NCBI GenBank assembly: GCA_946406115.1
Contig: OX291542.1
Coordinates: 37,839,321 to 37,903,320, forward strand
Length of the DNA: 64,000 bases
From: Apoda limacodes
Taxonomy: Eukaryota; Arthropoda; Insecta; Lepidoptera; Limacodidae
Direction: 5' to 3'
The stretch's first letter is position 1; each line of letters opens with the position of its first letter. The notes beneath the pieces are model-generated. The model worked only from the letters and a program-made list of their open reading frames with translations. It was not told the origin of the DNA and made no database searches. The translations under genes were made by a program, and so were the position numbers. Positions 53,143 through 63,709 of the stretch are shown here, one piece after another.

Positions 53143-54253
53143 ATGGCCATGAGAAGGAAAAAGAAAAGAGTTTGTACAGCGGCTACTCCATCCACATATA
53201 ATGTGGATTTTTGCAACATCAGGGGTATTCACGCAAATCTTAACGCAGTCCACCACCATCTCGAAACTGCGCAGCCGACCATTCTTTTTCTAACGGAGAC
53301 TCAGATATCCTGCCCGGCCGACACATCATACCTTCACTATCCCGGCTACAAACTCGAACACAATTTTATGAGTCGTGCCGGTGTATGTATGTTCGTCCAA
53401 GAGGATATCTGCTGTCCCCGCCTTCATAGCCTTGAAGACAGGGACCTGTCGATATTGTTGGTGCGCGTAGATTACGGCGGCCACACTCGTATCTATGCGT
53501 GCCTATACAGGTCTCATAGCGGTGACACGGACGTAACTCGACTCTTCACGCACCTGAGTTTGACGACTGACAAAGTTCTAGAGCAATATCCGACAGCAGA
53601 ACTAGTTATTTTGGGAGACTTTAACGCCCACCATCGCGAGTGGCTCAGCTCTCGAACCAATAACTATGCTGGGATATCTGCTCATGAATTTGCTCTGACC
53701 TATGGATTCTCTCAGCTGGTACTTTCTCCAACGAGAATACCAGATATAGAGGAACATACGAGCTCCTTACTCCGTCTCAGTGGATGCGCCTCTTGGCTCC
53801 TCGGACCACTGTCTCGTTCGGACTCAAGTGTCATGCACACAACCCGATCCTTCTGGGCCAACTAATTGGCGTCGTGTGTGGCACTATAAGTCGGCAGACT
53901 GGGATGGATTGCGAGAATTTTACGCATCGTACCCGTGGAGGCAGATCTGCTTTAACTCAGAAAATCCTGACGTTTGCGCAGCCGCAGTCACTGAGACAAT
54001 CCTTGCTGGTATGGAATGCTATATTCCTAACCCGCGAGTAGCTGCCGGCGTCAAAAAACGACCGTGGTTTAATAGGTCTTGCAGAAAAGCTAAAATTCTT
54101 AAGCAAAATGCATATGAGGCTTGGATCACGGCTCGTTATAATAAGGTTCCGAATATGTCTGAGTTAAAACGCAAATTAAATACTGCCACGAGGTTCAGTA
54201 AGAAAGCAACTGCCAGAGCAAAATTCCAATTCATCGGCAAAATAGGTGGGTGA
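53143..54253 (+). pseudogene. Family J endonuclease (35-bp deletion) and linker
   Basis: Frame 1 (53143-53865) has NVDFCNIRGIHANLNAVHHH (Asn), ILFLTETQISC (Glu), YACLYRSHSGDTD (Tyr), AELVILGDFNAHHREWLSS (Asp, Asn) and LSPTRIPDIEEHTSSLL. A 35-bp deletion at 53770 shifts the frame. Frame 2 (53780-54253) continues APLGSSDHCLVRTQVSC (SDH), WRRVWHYKSADWDGLREFYA, KKRPWFNRSCRKAKILKQNA and TATRFSKKATARAKFQFIGK. The missing piece is preserved at 18959-18995. Confidence 0.85.
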
Positions 54254-54807
54254 CTTGCGAGCTATCCTTCTGGGAGTCGTGCTTTCTAGTCGCTTGCCAA
54301 AGCTGCCGAAGGGAACTTTTTGGGCAATTGGGCTATGTTCAGTACCGAGATCATTTGCAAGATAAGGTGAAGCTTGCGTCCAAAAAACTTGGTGTACTCA
54401 ACAGAGCGAAGCAGTACTTCACGTTAGGGCAGAGGTTGTTACTTTACAAGTCGCAAGTTCGGCCCCATATAGGGCACTGCTGCCATCTCTGGGCAGGTGC
54501 ACCCGGATACCAGCTTGGACCTTTTGACTCGGTTCAACGACGGGCTGTGAGAATTGTCGACGATTCCAAACTCGCTTGCGGTATCGAGCCCTTAAGTCTG
54601 AGGAGAGACTTTGCCTCACTGTGTGTGTTCTACCGCTTGTACAATGGGTTGTGTTCTGAGGAATTGTTCGAAATGATGCCCACGGCTACTTTCTACCATC
54701 GCACCACTCGCCATCGGCAGGAAATTCATTCTCACACTTTAGAACCTAAATGGTCGCGTACAGTGCGGTTTCAGAGAAACTTCCTCCCGCGAACGCTGAA
54801 GTTGTGA
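54254..54807 (+). pseudogene. Family J RT C-terminal domain
   Basis: After the deletion junction (about 54330) the frame reads QYRDHLQDKVKLASKKLGVL, NRAKQYFTLGQRLLLYKSQV, RPHIGHCCHLWAGAPGYQLG, DSVQRRAVRIVDDSKLACGI, EPLSLRRDFASLCVFYRLYN, LFEMMPTATFYHRTTRHRQE and KWSRTVRFQRNFLPRTLKL, then a stop. This is the complete C-terminal domain downstream of RT. No RT palm motif lies between this and the endonuclease linker. Confidence 0.85.
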
Positions 54808-55008
54808 AATGAGCTCCCTGCCAAGGTTTTCTGCAAGGACTACAGTATGGAGTTCTTCAAGAAAGAAGTTATTAGATTTCTGAAGGGTCGGCAACGCGCA
54901 AGTGATACCCCTGGTGTTGCAAGCGTCCATAGGCTACGGTGACCGCTTAACATCAGGCGGACCGTAAGCTTGTTAGCCTCCTTAGTGGTATAATAAAAAA
55001 AAAATGTA

Positions 55009-56290
55009 TGATGAGGAGTTTGTAAAGTTTCCCGCGACTTCTGGAGCATCCATAGATGTACACGGAATATTTGAGAATAGCACTTCGGATGCTATGCTTT
55101 GTAAACCAAAGACTCCACCACACCTCATTAAACCTGTGGAATACAAATTAATCCCTTTAGAAGTATCACATTCCGGTTTGCTGAATTTATGATGCGGAAT
55201 GCGGAACATAATGTGAGAAGAGCTGAAACTACCCTGTCCCCACATGCATAAGCACTTTTTCTTTCAGGAAGTGACTCAGAGGTTTTCGCAAGCAAGAACA
55301 CCAGCCCAATTAGTCTTTGCAGCATAGAACTTAGTCAAGGTCAACAAACCGAATAAAATAAAGTACTGACCGAGTACCTAGATATTTTTATTGAAAATAA
55401 TAAACCCTCATAGCTAGGAGAACATAGTATACTTACCAAAACTGATATCCCAATATCGGTAACGCCATATAGATTATCTCAAACAAAAAAGAAGTCCTTC
55501 AGGCTGTAATAGATAAAATGCTAAAAAAGGCTATTATTGTACCCTGCTCCTCGCCATGGGCCTCACCTGTGGTACTTTTACTTAAAGCTAATGGAGAAGT
55601 ACGAGTATGTATTGATTATCGACGCCTTAACGCTATAACCATTCCGGATACTTACCCAAGTCCTCGAATAGATGATTTGTTGCACGCAAAACCAACCCCT
55701 TATATGACTTCCCTAGACTTCAAAGCTGGCTACTGGCAAGGTAAGATTAGAGAAGAAGATGAGGACAAGACAGCATTTATCGTTGCTTTTGGAATTATTA
55801 AGTTCAAAAGAATGCCGTTTGGGCTCTGTAACGCACCTACTACCTTTCAGCGTCTAGTCGATAGATTTCGGTTGACACTAGAACATGTTAAACTACTGGC
55901 CTATTTGGATGATCTAATTATATTTTCTACAACCTTTGAGGGTCACCTGTCTGAACTCAGGAGTGTTTTTAAAAAAGAATTAGAGACTTTAATTTAACAG
56001 TAATCAAAGAAAAATCTAAATTCTATTGCTCATCGATGAAATACTTAGGACTTACTTATAACACCTTACGGATTAAAACCAGATTCCGAGAAAACTAGAG
56101 CCATTTTAGAAATACCAACTCCTAAAAATCTTCAGCAGCTAATATAATTTTTACAAATGTGCTCTTGGTATCGGCGCTTTATCGATAATTTTTCTGCTAT
56201 AGCCCAACCGCTTACAAAACTTACGAAGAAAACTGCTACTTGGGCATGAGGTGTAGAGCAAAATGACGCATACAATTTACTGAAACACCG
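55009..56290 (+). pseudogene. Gypsy B: protease end, pol linker and reverse transcriptase
   Basis: 55004-55192 (FVKFPATSGASIDVHGIFEN, HLIKPVEYKLIPLEVSHSGL) continues Gypsy B after the insertion. After a decayed stretch, 55518-55997 gives RT: KKAIIVPCSSPWASPVVLLL, GEVRVCIDYRRLNAITIPDT, YMTSLDFKAGYWQGKIREED (motif A), FGIIKFKRMPFGLCNAPTTF (motif B) and KLLAYLDDLIIFSTTFEGHL (motif C intact). A single-base shift after KKELETLI leads to a damaged RT end (NYLGLTYNT-like, PDSEKTRAILEIPTP, about 56040-56130) and a TGA in the connection before RNase H. Confidence 0.85.
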
Positions 56291-56291
56291 G

Positions 56292-57062
56292 TTGACTACT
56301 GAAAACGAAGCGAAACCCTTCATTTTGAAGACTGACGCCAGTAATTACGCTCTTGGAGCAGTTATAGTACAGGGGGAGAGGGAAGACGAACATCCTGTTG
56401 AATTTGCAAGTAGGTTGCTCACATCGGCTGAAATAAACTACTCCACCACAGAGCAAGAAGCTCTAGCCGTGGTTTGGGCGCTAAGCAAGTTTCGATCTTA
56501 CCTCGAAGGCTTACCAATAACTATCGTCACAGATCACGAAGCCCTTAAGTGGCTAATGAATTTGAAGTCGCCTTCTGGCCGTTTGGCAAGATGGGCTCAA
56601 CAGCTTCAATCCCTTGAATTAAATATGTCCGCCGTAGCCGATGCATTATCAAGGCCACCGTGCTGTGTAAACACCTGTGATATATGTTCAATAGTTGTTG
56701 ACGTGCCCCGAAGAAGTACTAAAGAAATTCGAGAAGAACAAATTAAGGATACCAAGGATAATAAAATTATAAAAGCACTTGAAGAGACAAACTCAACTGA
56801 AGATGCCGCTTATTGGAGCATCAAAGGCTACTTAATGTACAATGGTATACTATACCGTCTACATCCCGACTCAGATGTAAATGATGCACAACTCGTAGTA
56901 CCAGAACACGAATGTAGAAATATCCTTAATGCTTACCATGATGACCCTTTGGCTGGTCACTGTGGTGCTGATAAAACATATACGAAAATTGCTTATCGGT
57001 ATTTTTGGAGTGGTATGCGTAAATATGTTGCACGCTATGTGAGACACTGCTTAGAATGCTAG
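56292..57062 (+). pseudogene. Gypsy B RNase H and integrase zinc-binding domain
   Basis: 257 codons open. RNase H: PFILKTDASNYALGAVIVQG (first Asp), EFASRLLTSAEINYSTTEQE (Glu), RSYLEGLPITIVTDHEALKW (second Asp) and VADALSRPP. Then a linker and the integrase HHCC domain HDDPLAGHCGADKTYTKIAY..., YVARYVRHCLEC, ending at a TAG that truncates the core. It is the longest intact coding stretch of Gypsy B. Confidence 0.9.
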
Positions 57063-57939
57063 CGATACAAACCTACTCGATTCGAAGCAATATCATTCGA
57101 CTTGTTTGGACCGCTGCCGCAAACTGAAGACGGTAAAACGTGGATATTAACTGTGGAGGACATAGCTAGTCGATGGATCGAACTATTTCCTTTGGCGTCT
57201 GCCTCAGCTGAAAGCTGTGCCGTAACCTTGATCAATGAAGTTTTTCTAAGATACGGGATCCCTAGATGACTATAAGTGACAACGGTACTCAGATTGTAAG
57301 CGCTGTAATGCAACAAATGAAGTACACATCACCCAGTACAGTACTATATTACCCAGAATCGAATCCCGTCGAACGTAGAAACAGAGACTTAAAAAATCAT
57401 TTGGCTATCCTGGTCCGAGCTTCTGCCTACAATTAGATTTGCACTGAATAGTACTAACTGTTCTGTAACTGAACAAACCCCAGCTTACTTGACGTTTGGA
57501 AGAGAACTTAGGTCTCCACGGGATGATGAAATTGATTTCCGAGACATAGCAATCTCGGAAAACCTAATACCAGAGATAACTCCAAAACTTAGAGCCATGG
57601 CAGAAAACATAGTATGAGTAAGAGAAGTCCAAGAAAGGAAAGAAGAGGTTCGCAAAGATTATGTTGACCGGCGCAAGCATCCTCAGTATAAACCAGGGGA
57701 TGCAGTTCTTGTTAATACTCATCCAATCAGTCGAGGAGCCCAAGACAGCAAAATTCGCACCGCGAAGGGATGGCCCATACGTTATTATGGAAAAACATGG
57801 CCTTGCCTCCTTTAAAGTTGCTTTACCAAATGCTCCTGATACACTTATCGGTCTTTATCATGCATCTGCCTTAACCCCGTACAGGAGTGACAACATGACC
57901 ACCATCCCAGAATCTGTTCAACCTCTTCACTATTTTTAA
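57063..57939 (+). pseudogene. Gypsy B integrase core and C-terminus
   Basis: Shifted readings show RFEAISFDLFGPLPQTEDGK (first Asp) and WILTVEDIASRWIELFPLAS, then FLRYGIPR, a TGA, and VTTVLRL, a damaged SDNGTQ motif. CSVTEQTPAYLTFGRELRSP and KPGDAVLVNTHPISR-like sequence (57460-57730) are the C-terminal domain, followed by the GPY/F-type DGPYVIMEKHGLASFKVALP in 57661-57939. The last codons (HYF and stop) lie in CR1-derived DNA. Confidence 0.8.
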
Positions 57940-57960
57940 CAAATAAACTTAGGTTTTTAC

Positions 57961-58520
57961 GTACATACAGTAAGCACGCGTAAATATACTGGGAAACTAC
58001 AGTTGTAGCAAACCTACATTTTAAACAAGTAGTGACAGCTATATTGTTATGTGGTAACCAGCATTCACCATAGATTCATCGTTTACCAATACCTTATGAA
58101 TGTATAAACTTCAACTATTCAGCGACAGATGTCGCTGTACAGTAAGATGTTTTTCCTGAATGGCGATGTTAAGATTTTCCATATTTTGATGACTACCTCG
58201 AATAATATTATTGTAAATTAATTGATTCGAACTATTCAGCAACAGATGTCGCTGTACAGTAAGATGCTTTTTATAAATGGCTATGTTAAGATTTTTGATA
58301 ATTGATAATTGTAGATTCAAACGACGACTCAAAAGAGTTAACTTCTGAGTTCATCTGAACTCATCGCGTAGTAGTGTTAACTCTATATATATTTTTGGCT
58401 AGAGGACTGTATCCACTGCCTTCGTACGGGGGACCAGTACCTATGTTATTTATTAAATTTAGTGACTGCTACACCAGTATTGTTATTTTCTTCGAAGACA
58501 CCCAACCTTCTTCTACACAG
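57961..58520 (+). repeat. 3' LTR of Gypsy B
   Basis: About 560 bp. It matches the 5' LTR except for scattered substitutions and a ~75-bp deletion. It keeps the 117-bp internal duplication and the palindromic GACAGATGTCGCTGTACAG units. The terminal C of the TCTACACAG end is followed by TTAGTATA and then CR1 sequence. Confidence 0.85.
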
Positions 58521-59070
58521 TTAGTATATTTTTTTTTTTAAAGAGGTCACGATAAGAATCTCGGCGCAGTAAGTTATACGTTGATCTTATTGCTCTTTTT
58601 TTGAAGTATAAAAATAGTTTCTTCATCAGCCGTCCGGGAAGGGCACATTAAATTACCATACAACAGAAGAGAATAGAAATAACCGAGCAGTTTTTATATA
58701 AGTAAATTGAGCAACTTTTCTGACAGCATAAGCGGCTGAGCTAAGTTTTAGTCCTAAGGCAGAAATATGTGAGTGGCAGTGTAATTTAGTATCTAAAGTC
58801 AAGACTATTGACTCAACATTTGATAAAGTAAACTTTATACATTTTGTTTTCTGTGCATTCAGTAACAGATTATTTCATCATATGTATCTTTGTTTCTATC
58901 AACATTAAAACAATCAATCATCTGCAATCAATACAATTTTGCACAGTTTTTATACATAAAAATGCAAATCGTTAAAATACACTAAGGATAAAGAGGAACC
59001 TAGTGTAGAATCTTGGGGTACTACCATCACAATAGGTGATCCGGAAAATTTCACTCCATTGATTTATACT
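58521..59070 (-). mobile_element. CR1-like element F, RT part (right of the Gypsy B insertion)
   Basis: Minus-strand readings LLNAQKTKCIKFTL (about 58865-58820), VESIVLTLDTKLHCHSHISA and LGLKLSSAAYAVRKVAQFTY show the region between RT motif C and the C-terminal domain. The order is correct for joining to 49948-49670, so this is the other half of the CR1 copy split by Gypsy B. Confidence 0.7.
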
Positions 59071-59865
59071 GTGAGTTCGATCACTTAAATATGTAAAAAA
59101 AGTTTAACGGCCGCACTCAGAAAGTTTCACTATCTTAGGGCTAATGAATGATTAGTTAATGCACATTAACTTGGTTAAGTATGGTGTATGCTCAGAGTCA
59201 AAAAAAGGGTCGACGTTAACTAATGAAAAAAGTAGTGTGGGTACCGATGCATCGTCACATCGATTAGTCATCGATGTTACTTATTGTTAATAATCGAATC
59301 TTTTAAATGACATTATTTAACAGTTTATACTCTTTTTCTCATTGAAAAATATTACTTACTTGTAGATTTGTCACTTTGATATAAATGTATCACATTTGGA
59401 CATATTAAGACAGGTTTTGAACAGTGAAACCTATTTTTACTAACTGACAATTTGATTAAGATTTTGTGTTATGTAATCAACTCACAGTTAAATCTGGTGT
59501 CAAGAAAATAGGTATTATGTTTTCGTTAGTAATATACTAAAAATACCTCCCGAAAGTAATTGTTTAGGTTTTTTTTTATTAAACTTTTAGGACGGCGTTC
59601 TGCTCAGTGTGGTAACGAGGGTTCGTCTATCTGCAGCCCCTACCGCCCGCTGTTCGGGCTTTTGTATTCGGGGAGCTCAGCCGAAGGGACAGTTGTCGCT
59701 CTATTGTTTGTACATAAGTTAATTAATTTAAGCATTCATTAAGATCATTGATGTTTTTTTTTTCATTGTTCATTAAATCTCTCTGAGTGTCGATTTATAC
59801 CCTTATATACCCCAAAGATCCGCTGTCTTTTTAGGATTAAAAGATTTGAAAGTTTTCAAGATTTC
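59071..59865. other. Gap, nothing recognised
   Basis: AT-rich. A short palindrome-like patch GATGCATCGTCACATCGATTAGTCATCGATG near 59247 and a GC-rich patch at 59610-59700 are noted without assignment. Confidence 0.4.
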
Positions 59866-60080
59866 AGCAGCCTAGTTGGTAGTGTTGCCGACTGCTGCGC
59901 AGAGAATGTGGGTTCGATTCCCGCATTGGACAAACATTTATGTAATAAATAACATTTGTGTTAGTCTTGAGTCTGGGTGTCTTCATGTATAATATGTATG
60001 TATTTACAAAAAAAAAGTAATATATATGTATCTGTATCCGTTGTCTGGTCACCATAACACAAGCTCTGCTTACTTTGGTC
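59866..60080 (+). mobile_element. tRNA-derived SINE, copy 1 (3'-truncated)
   Basis: The tRNA-like head has an A box (AGCCTAGTTGGTAGTG) and a perfect B box (GGTTCGATTCCCGC, about 59911-59924) at normal spacing, followed by a body (ACATTTATGTAATAAATAAC, TGTATGTATTTACAAAAAAA, ATCCGTTGTCTGGTCACCATAAC). It matches 63710-63968 over about 210 bp and then diverges after ACAAGCTCTGCTTACTTTGG. The minus-strand open frame across it is an artefact. Confidence 0.85.
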
Positions 60081-62009
60081 TGCTTAAGTCGCGAAAGAGA
60101 GATAGTCGTAATTTTTTATTTCGTTTCACACTGTTAGTAGTATCGCCACTGCATCGCGTCGCAACCGTAAATTATGAATGAATATATAAGTGTGCGTGCG
60201 TAATTATTATTGAGAGGTATACAAAAGGTGATCGCCCTTGAAAACCTTTATGAACTTATTTTTTTTTCTTATTTTATAACAATCTTCTAGAAAAATCTAC
60301 TCAGTCGTTTATTGATTCAACATATAGTTCTTTTTTCGATATGGTTTTTGTGCCGCCGTAATATTTGTCCCTCCCAATCAAAAGTAAGATTTGGGAGATA
60401 CTGGAATAGTAATAATGTAGTAATGTCGGTGAAAAATATTTATGAAGAATAGAAAAAAAATGTCTCATTGTAATTAATTATAAATTAAGCACAAACATTC
60501 TTCTTAGTAAGTAGGCATAGACTTGTGTCCAAAAGTGGGAAGTCTGGGTTAATATAATCATTGGCAAAGGTGACAAATAAGCATACGGCCCGCAGCGTAT
60601 TAAGCAGTCACGGTGGCTAGCGTTACGATGGTAGAGAGAGGACCGGACGTGTGCATAGATTTTAACAATTCCTCAGATATACACGATGGTTAACAAACAT
60701 CAACTTAATCCACTGATTTTATCTCAACTAGTATTGGCAAAAGTCATCAGTTGGCAGACTCTTTGGTAATTTGGTTGAGACTGGCCTTTTAGTATAGGAA
60801 AATAAAATATCGGAAGTCGTAGTAACGTCATTTAATTATTTAAAATCAACATGACAATTTGAATGTAAAATAATAATGAGGATAAACTTAAAATAACAAC
60901 AATAAAAATAAAATTTTAATAGACATTATTTGACAGGAAAGTTATTAACAATAGTGTGAATAGCCACATCGGATCTTACTGCAAATAGAGCTTTTTATAT
61001 AAACTATTTTCTGTCAAACCATCTTAAAACTTTTTAAATATAATAGACTTTTTAACTAAAACAATTCCACAATTAGCGAATATAGATCATAGAAACAAAT
61101 ATGAAAAAAATAATAATCAAAAATTAAAACTATTCACCTAAACCCTAAACCTTTATTGCCCAAACGCGTTAGCTCGTCTTATCTTTATTATCTATTACTA
61201 TATTTTTATTACACGTCACACCATAAATACAAAAAAAATCAACAGCTACTGAGTATTAATATAATCTTACATCTGACGTCCGAATACTAAAAGTCTATTA
61301 AGTTTAATATCTTATCTATTATATTATGCTGTCTCTTAAAATGTCGATATACCCATGGTATTATATGAAACTTTAAGTATCGAGCTAATTATCTACATAG
61401 ATAACTTTGAGCGAGCGAGTTACTGGAGTTTTACCTAACAAAAGTATTAGTATTTGGGTTAGTTTATTAGTATAGAAAAATTAAACACAATTGTATAATG
61501 GTGGCCATAATTCATTGCTGTTAATTTTATCATAATCTTTGAAAAATATTCAGCTAACAGAAAAGCAAGTTCAGCTAAAATAACCTGCAGGTAATCATTA
61601 TATTTTTGACTGAGTAGGAATCATCGGTTATGTCGAAAACAACATAAAAATAGCTTGTTAAACGCCTAGGTAGGTATAACTTAAGTTGACTATCGAGATA
61701 AGAAGGAAGACAAACATTTTCCATCTGTTAAACTTCTTGTAAGTTCTTACAACCGCCGCAGGACAGTCTGCGTTAAAATCTGAAAATTAAATTTTATTAA
61801 AAAATACCCAATAATAAAAGCTTAAGCATACGAAAAGGCAGCGTTGCCAACTATCAAAAAGTCTAATCCTTTTAGAAATTATTTCCTCTTTTTGTGTGTA
61901 AATAAAATACTATTTTTAAATAGAGTAAATAATACCTATACCTAAATTTATTTTAACAATTTAATTATTATTAATAACTGGATTTCAACTAAAATTCTTA
62001 ATAAATTTT
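60081..62009. other. Long AT-rich gap with one family J tail remnant
   Basis: No gene. At 60567-60617 the sequence GACAAATAAGCATACGGCCC and AAGCAGTCACGGTGGC is a diverged minus-strand tail of Jockey-like family J. The remainder is unassigned. Confidence 0.45.
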
Positions 62010-62440
62010 AAGTGTTCTGAACCCAAAGGGTAAACAACGGGACCCTTTTACTAAGACTCCGCTGTCTGTCCTTCCGTCTGTCACTAGGCTGTATCTCATG
62101 AACCCTAAAAGTTAGACAGTTGAAATTATCACAGAAGATGTGTTTCTGTTCCCGCTATAACAACAAATATTAAAAAACAGAACAAAATAAATATTTAAGG
62201 GGCTCCCATACAACAAACGTGATTTTTTTGCTCTATATTGATAACGGCAACAGGTAGACGCTTGAAATATTCGCAGAATATTTGATTAATATTCACTTAA
62301 AAAAAAAAAATTTCAAATAAAAAAAATATTTGAGGGGGGCTCCCATAGAACAAACGTCATTTTTTTTTGCTCTTTTTATAGATAATGGTACGGAACCCTT
62401 CGTGCGCGAGTCCGATTAGCACGGCCGATTTTTTGACGTG
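62010..62440 (-). repeat. Common lepidopteran interspersed repeat (class unknown)
   Basis: Contains CTGTCTGTCCTTCCGTCTGTC, two half-similar blocks (GGGGCTCCCATACAACAAACGTGATTTTTTTGCTC at 62200 and GGGGGGCTCCCATAGAACAAACGTCATTTTTT at 62335) and the closing phrase GGTACGGAACCCTTCGTGCG-CGAGTCCGA. I know this closing phrase as a frequent moth/butterfly repeat end but cannot name its superfamily. The strand is arbitrary. Confidence 0.55.
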
Positions 62441-63035
62441 ACAACGTCTTATAAATTGGTTTGCCGGGTGACACTTCAAGAAACTGCGTTACGCTCCGCT
62501 CACGTTATGCGCTCACAATGAGAGCGAGTGAGAGGCACGCGCCCGCCTAAGAGCGAGAGAGACAGACATAAAATCATTGTCACGTAAAACTTTCGCCCGT
62601 ATACCGACTTTACAGGCAACCAGTTTTTTTAATAATTTTCGCGATGTCTATTCTTTACAAGTAAGGCTGAGCTCTTCTTGTGAATTAAAATTATTTCCCG
62701 GCAGTCGTCATTACTCACCTTAACCCTTAACCCTAATACTCTTAGCGATCGGTCACATGGAAATCTAATTGCACACATAGGTAGGTAGGTGTAATTTTTA
62801 CAGGGTTTTAAATTTAAGAATCCATTTCCAATAAGCAGAATTTTGTGATTTTTTGATTTTTCGGCCTCCATCGGGCTCAGCCGACTTAGTTCAGTTACTC
62901 AGAGACGGCAAACAAGCACGTTTATCGTAGGTCGCAGTATCCTCAACCAACAGGCGGCTTGTTGTGCTCAAAGTCACAATTTTTTTACACATAAAGAATT
63001 GCTCCCTGTTACCTATTAATTACCTTGATAATGAA
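62441..63035. other. Gap, weak repeat remnants
   Basis: A GC-richer, purine-alternating patch (ATGAGAGCGAGTGAGAGGCACGCGCC, 62517-62545) and a short family J-like phrase GACGGCAAACAAGCACG (62904-62920). No gene. Confidence 0.4.
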
Positions 63036-63279
63036 TCACACTATAATATTATAAAGGCGAAAGTTTGTGAATGTGTTTGTATGTTAGTTTGTTCTTCACG
63101 CTCAAACGGCTAGACCAATTTTAATGAAATTTGGTACGGAGGTAGGTGACATCCTGGATTAACATATAGGTATGCTACTTTTTATCCTGAAAAAATATAG
63201 TGTTATCGAGGGATGAGCAAAGAATCAGATATGGATCGATAGCTGAATTTAGCGCGGGTGGAACCGCGGGCACAGCTAG
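63036..63279 (+). mobile_element. Non-autonomous Helitron, complete
   Basis: 244 bp: A|TCACACTATAATATTATAAAG at the start, CTTCACGCTCAAACGGCTAG and TTTGGTACGGAGGTAGGTGA inside, and the hairpin CGCGGGTGGAACCGCGGGC then ACAGCTAG|T at the end. It has no ORF. It shares its internal phrases and 3' end with 40200-40424. Confidence 0.85.
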
Positions 63280-63709
63280 TAACATTATAAAATAACAAAA
63301 GTTTTTTTTACACTGACCGGCGCGGCGTGCATATTTAGTAACTACCTATAATGGGAACGGTGTTTAAATCCATTACAGTTACCATTGCCGCGCGCGTAGG
63401 CGTAGGCGTCACGCAATACCACAACATATCTACGCGAGCAGCAAGGTAAAAGGCATAAGAAATAATACGTAAAGGCTGAGCAATGGATTTTTAACATCAA
63501 TCCCCTTGAAATTACAAAATAAGCACGCCAATAACTGGGTCATGTCTGATTTTTTTTATATCGGACGACATAGTTCAGTAAAATATATTTTTCTATCGCT
63601 TACAGTACATCTATATACCTACCTATAAAGTGCAAATAAATAACTACCACTGACTGACCGGCTCATCGATCGCTTGAATGTTTAAATAGGTAATAGATAA
63701 ATTACTACC
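63280..63709. other. Gap, nothing recognised
   Basis: Mixed composition with CACTGACCGGCGCGGCGTGC and CCGCGCGCGTAGGCGTAGGC patches. No gene or clear element. Confidence 0.4.

Larger units (their letters stand above)
52540..55001 (+). mobile_element. Family J Jockey-like derivative, RT core deleted, with target duplication
   Basis: Flanked by AAATGTA at 52533-52539 and 55002-55008, the likely target duplication in Gypsy B. It has a GC-rich 5' UTR (52540-53142), an endonuclease frame (53143-53770), a shifted continuation (53780-54253), then an abrupt jump to the post-RT region (from about 54330), the C-terminal tail domain (to 54807), a 3' UTR and A(10). A full element would need about 1.5-2 kb more for RT, so this is a deletion derivative moved by another copy's RT. 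Confidence 0.85.
50562..58520 (+). mobile_element. Ty3/Gypsy LTR retrotransposon B, interrupted
   Basis: Plus-strand element with two LTRs (50562-51193 and 57961-58520), PBS, gag with zinc knuckles, protease, RT, RNase H and integrase. It is inserted in CR1 element F and itself carries the Jockey-like insertion 52540-55001 near the protease. The region just before the 3' LTR is abnormal: a CR1-derived stretch replaces the polypurine tract. Stops in protease, RT-RNase H and integrase make it inactive. Wording such as CIDYRRLNAITIPDTYPSPR and YLDDLIIFS is classic gypsy. Confidence 0.9.

Noticed and set aside
59866..60080. Possible tRNA gene with perfect A and B boxes
   Set aside because: No complete cloverleaf or acceptor stem is visible, and a second copy with the same unrelated body exists at 63710. 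It is a tRNA-derived SINE.
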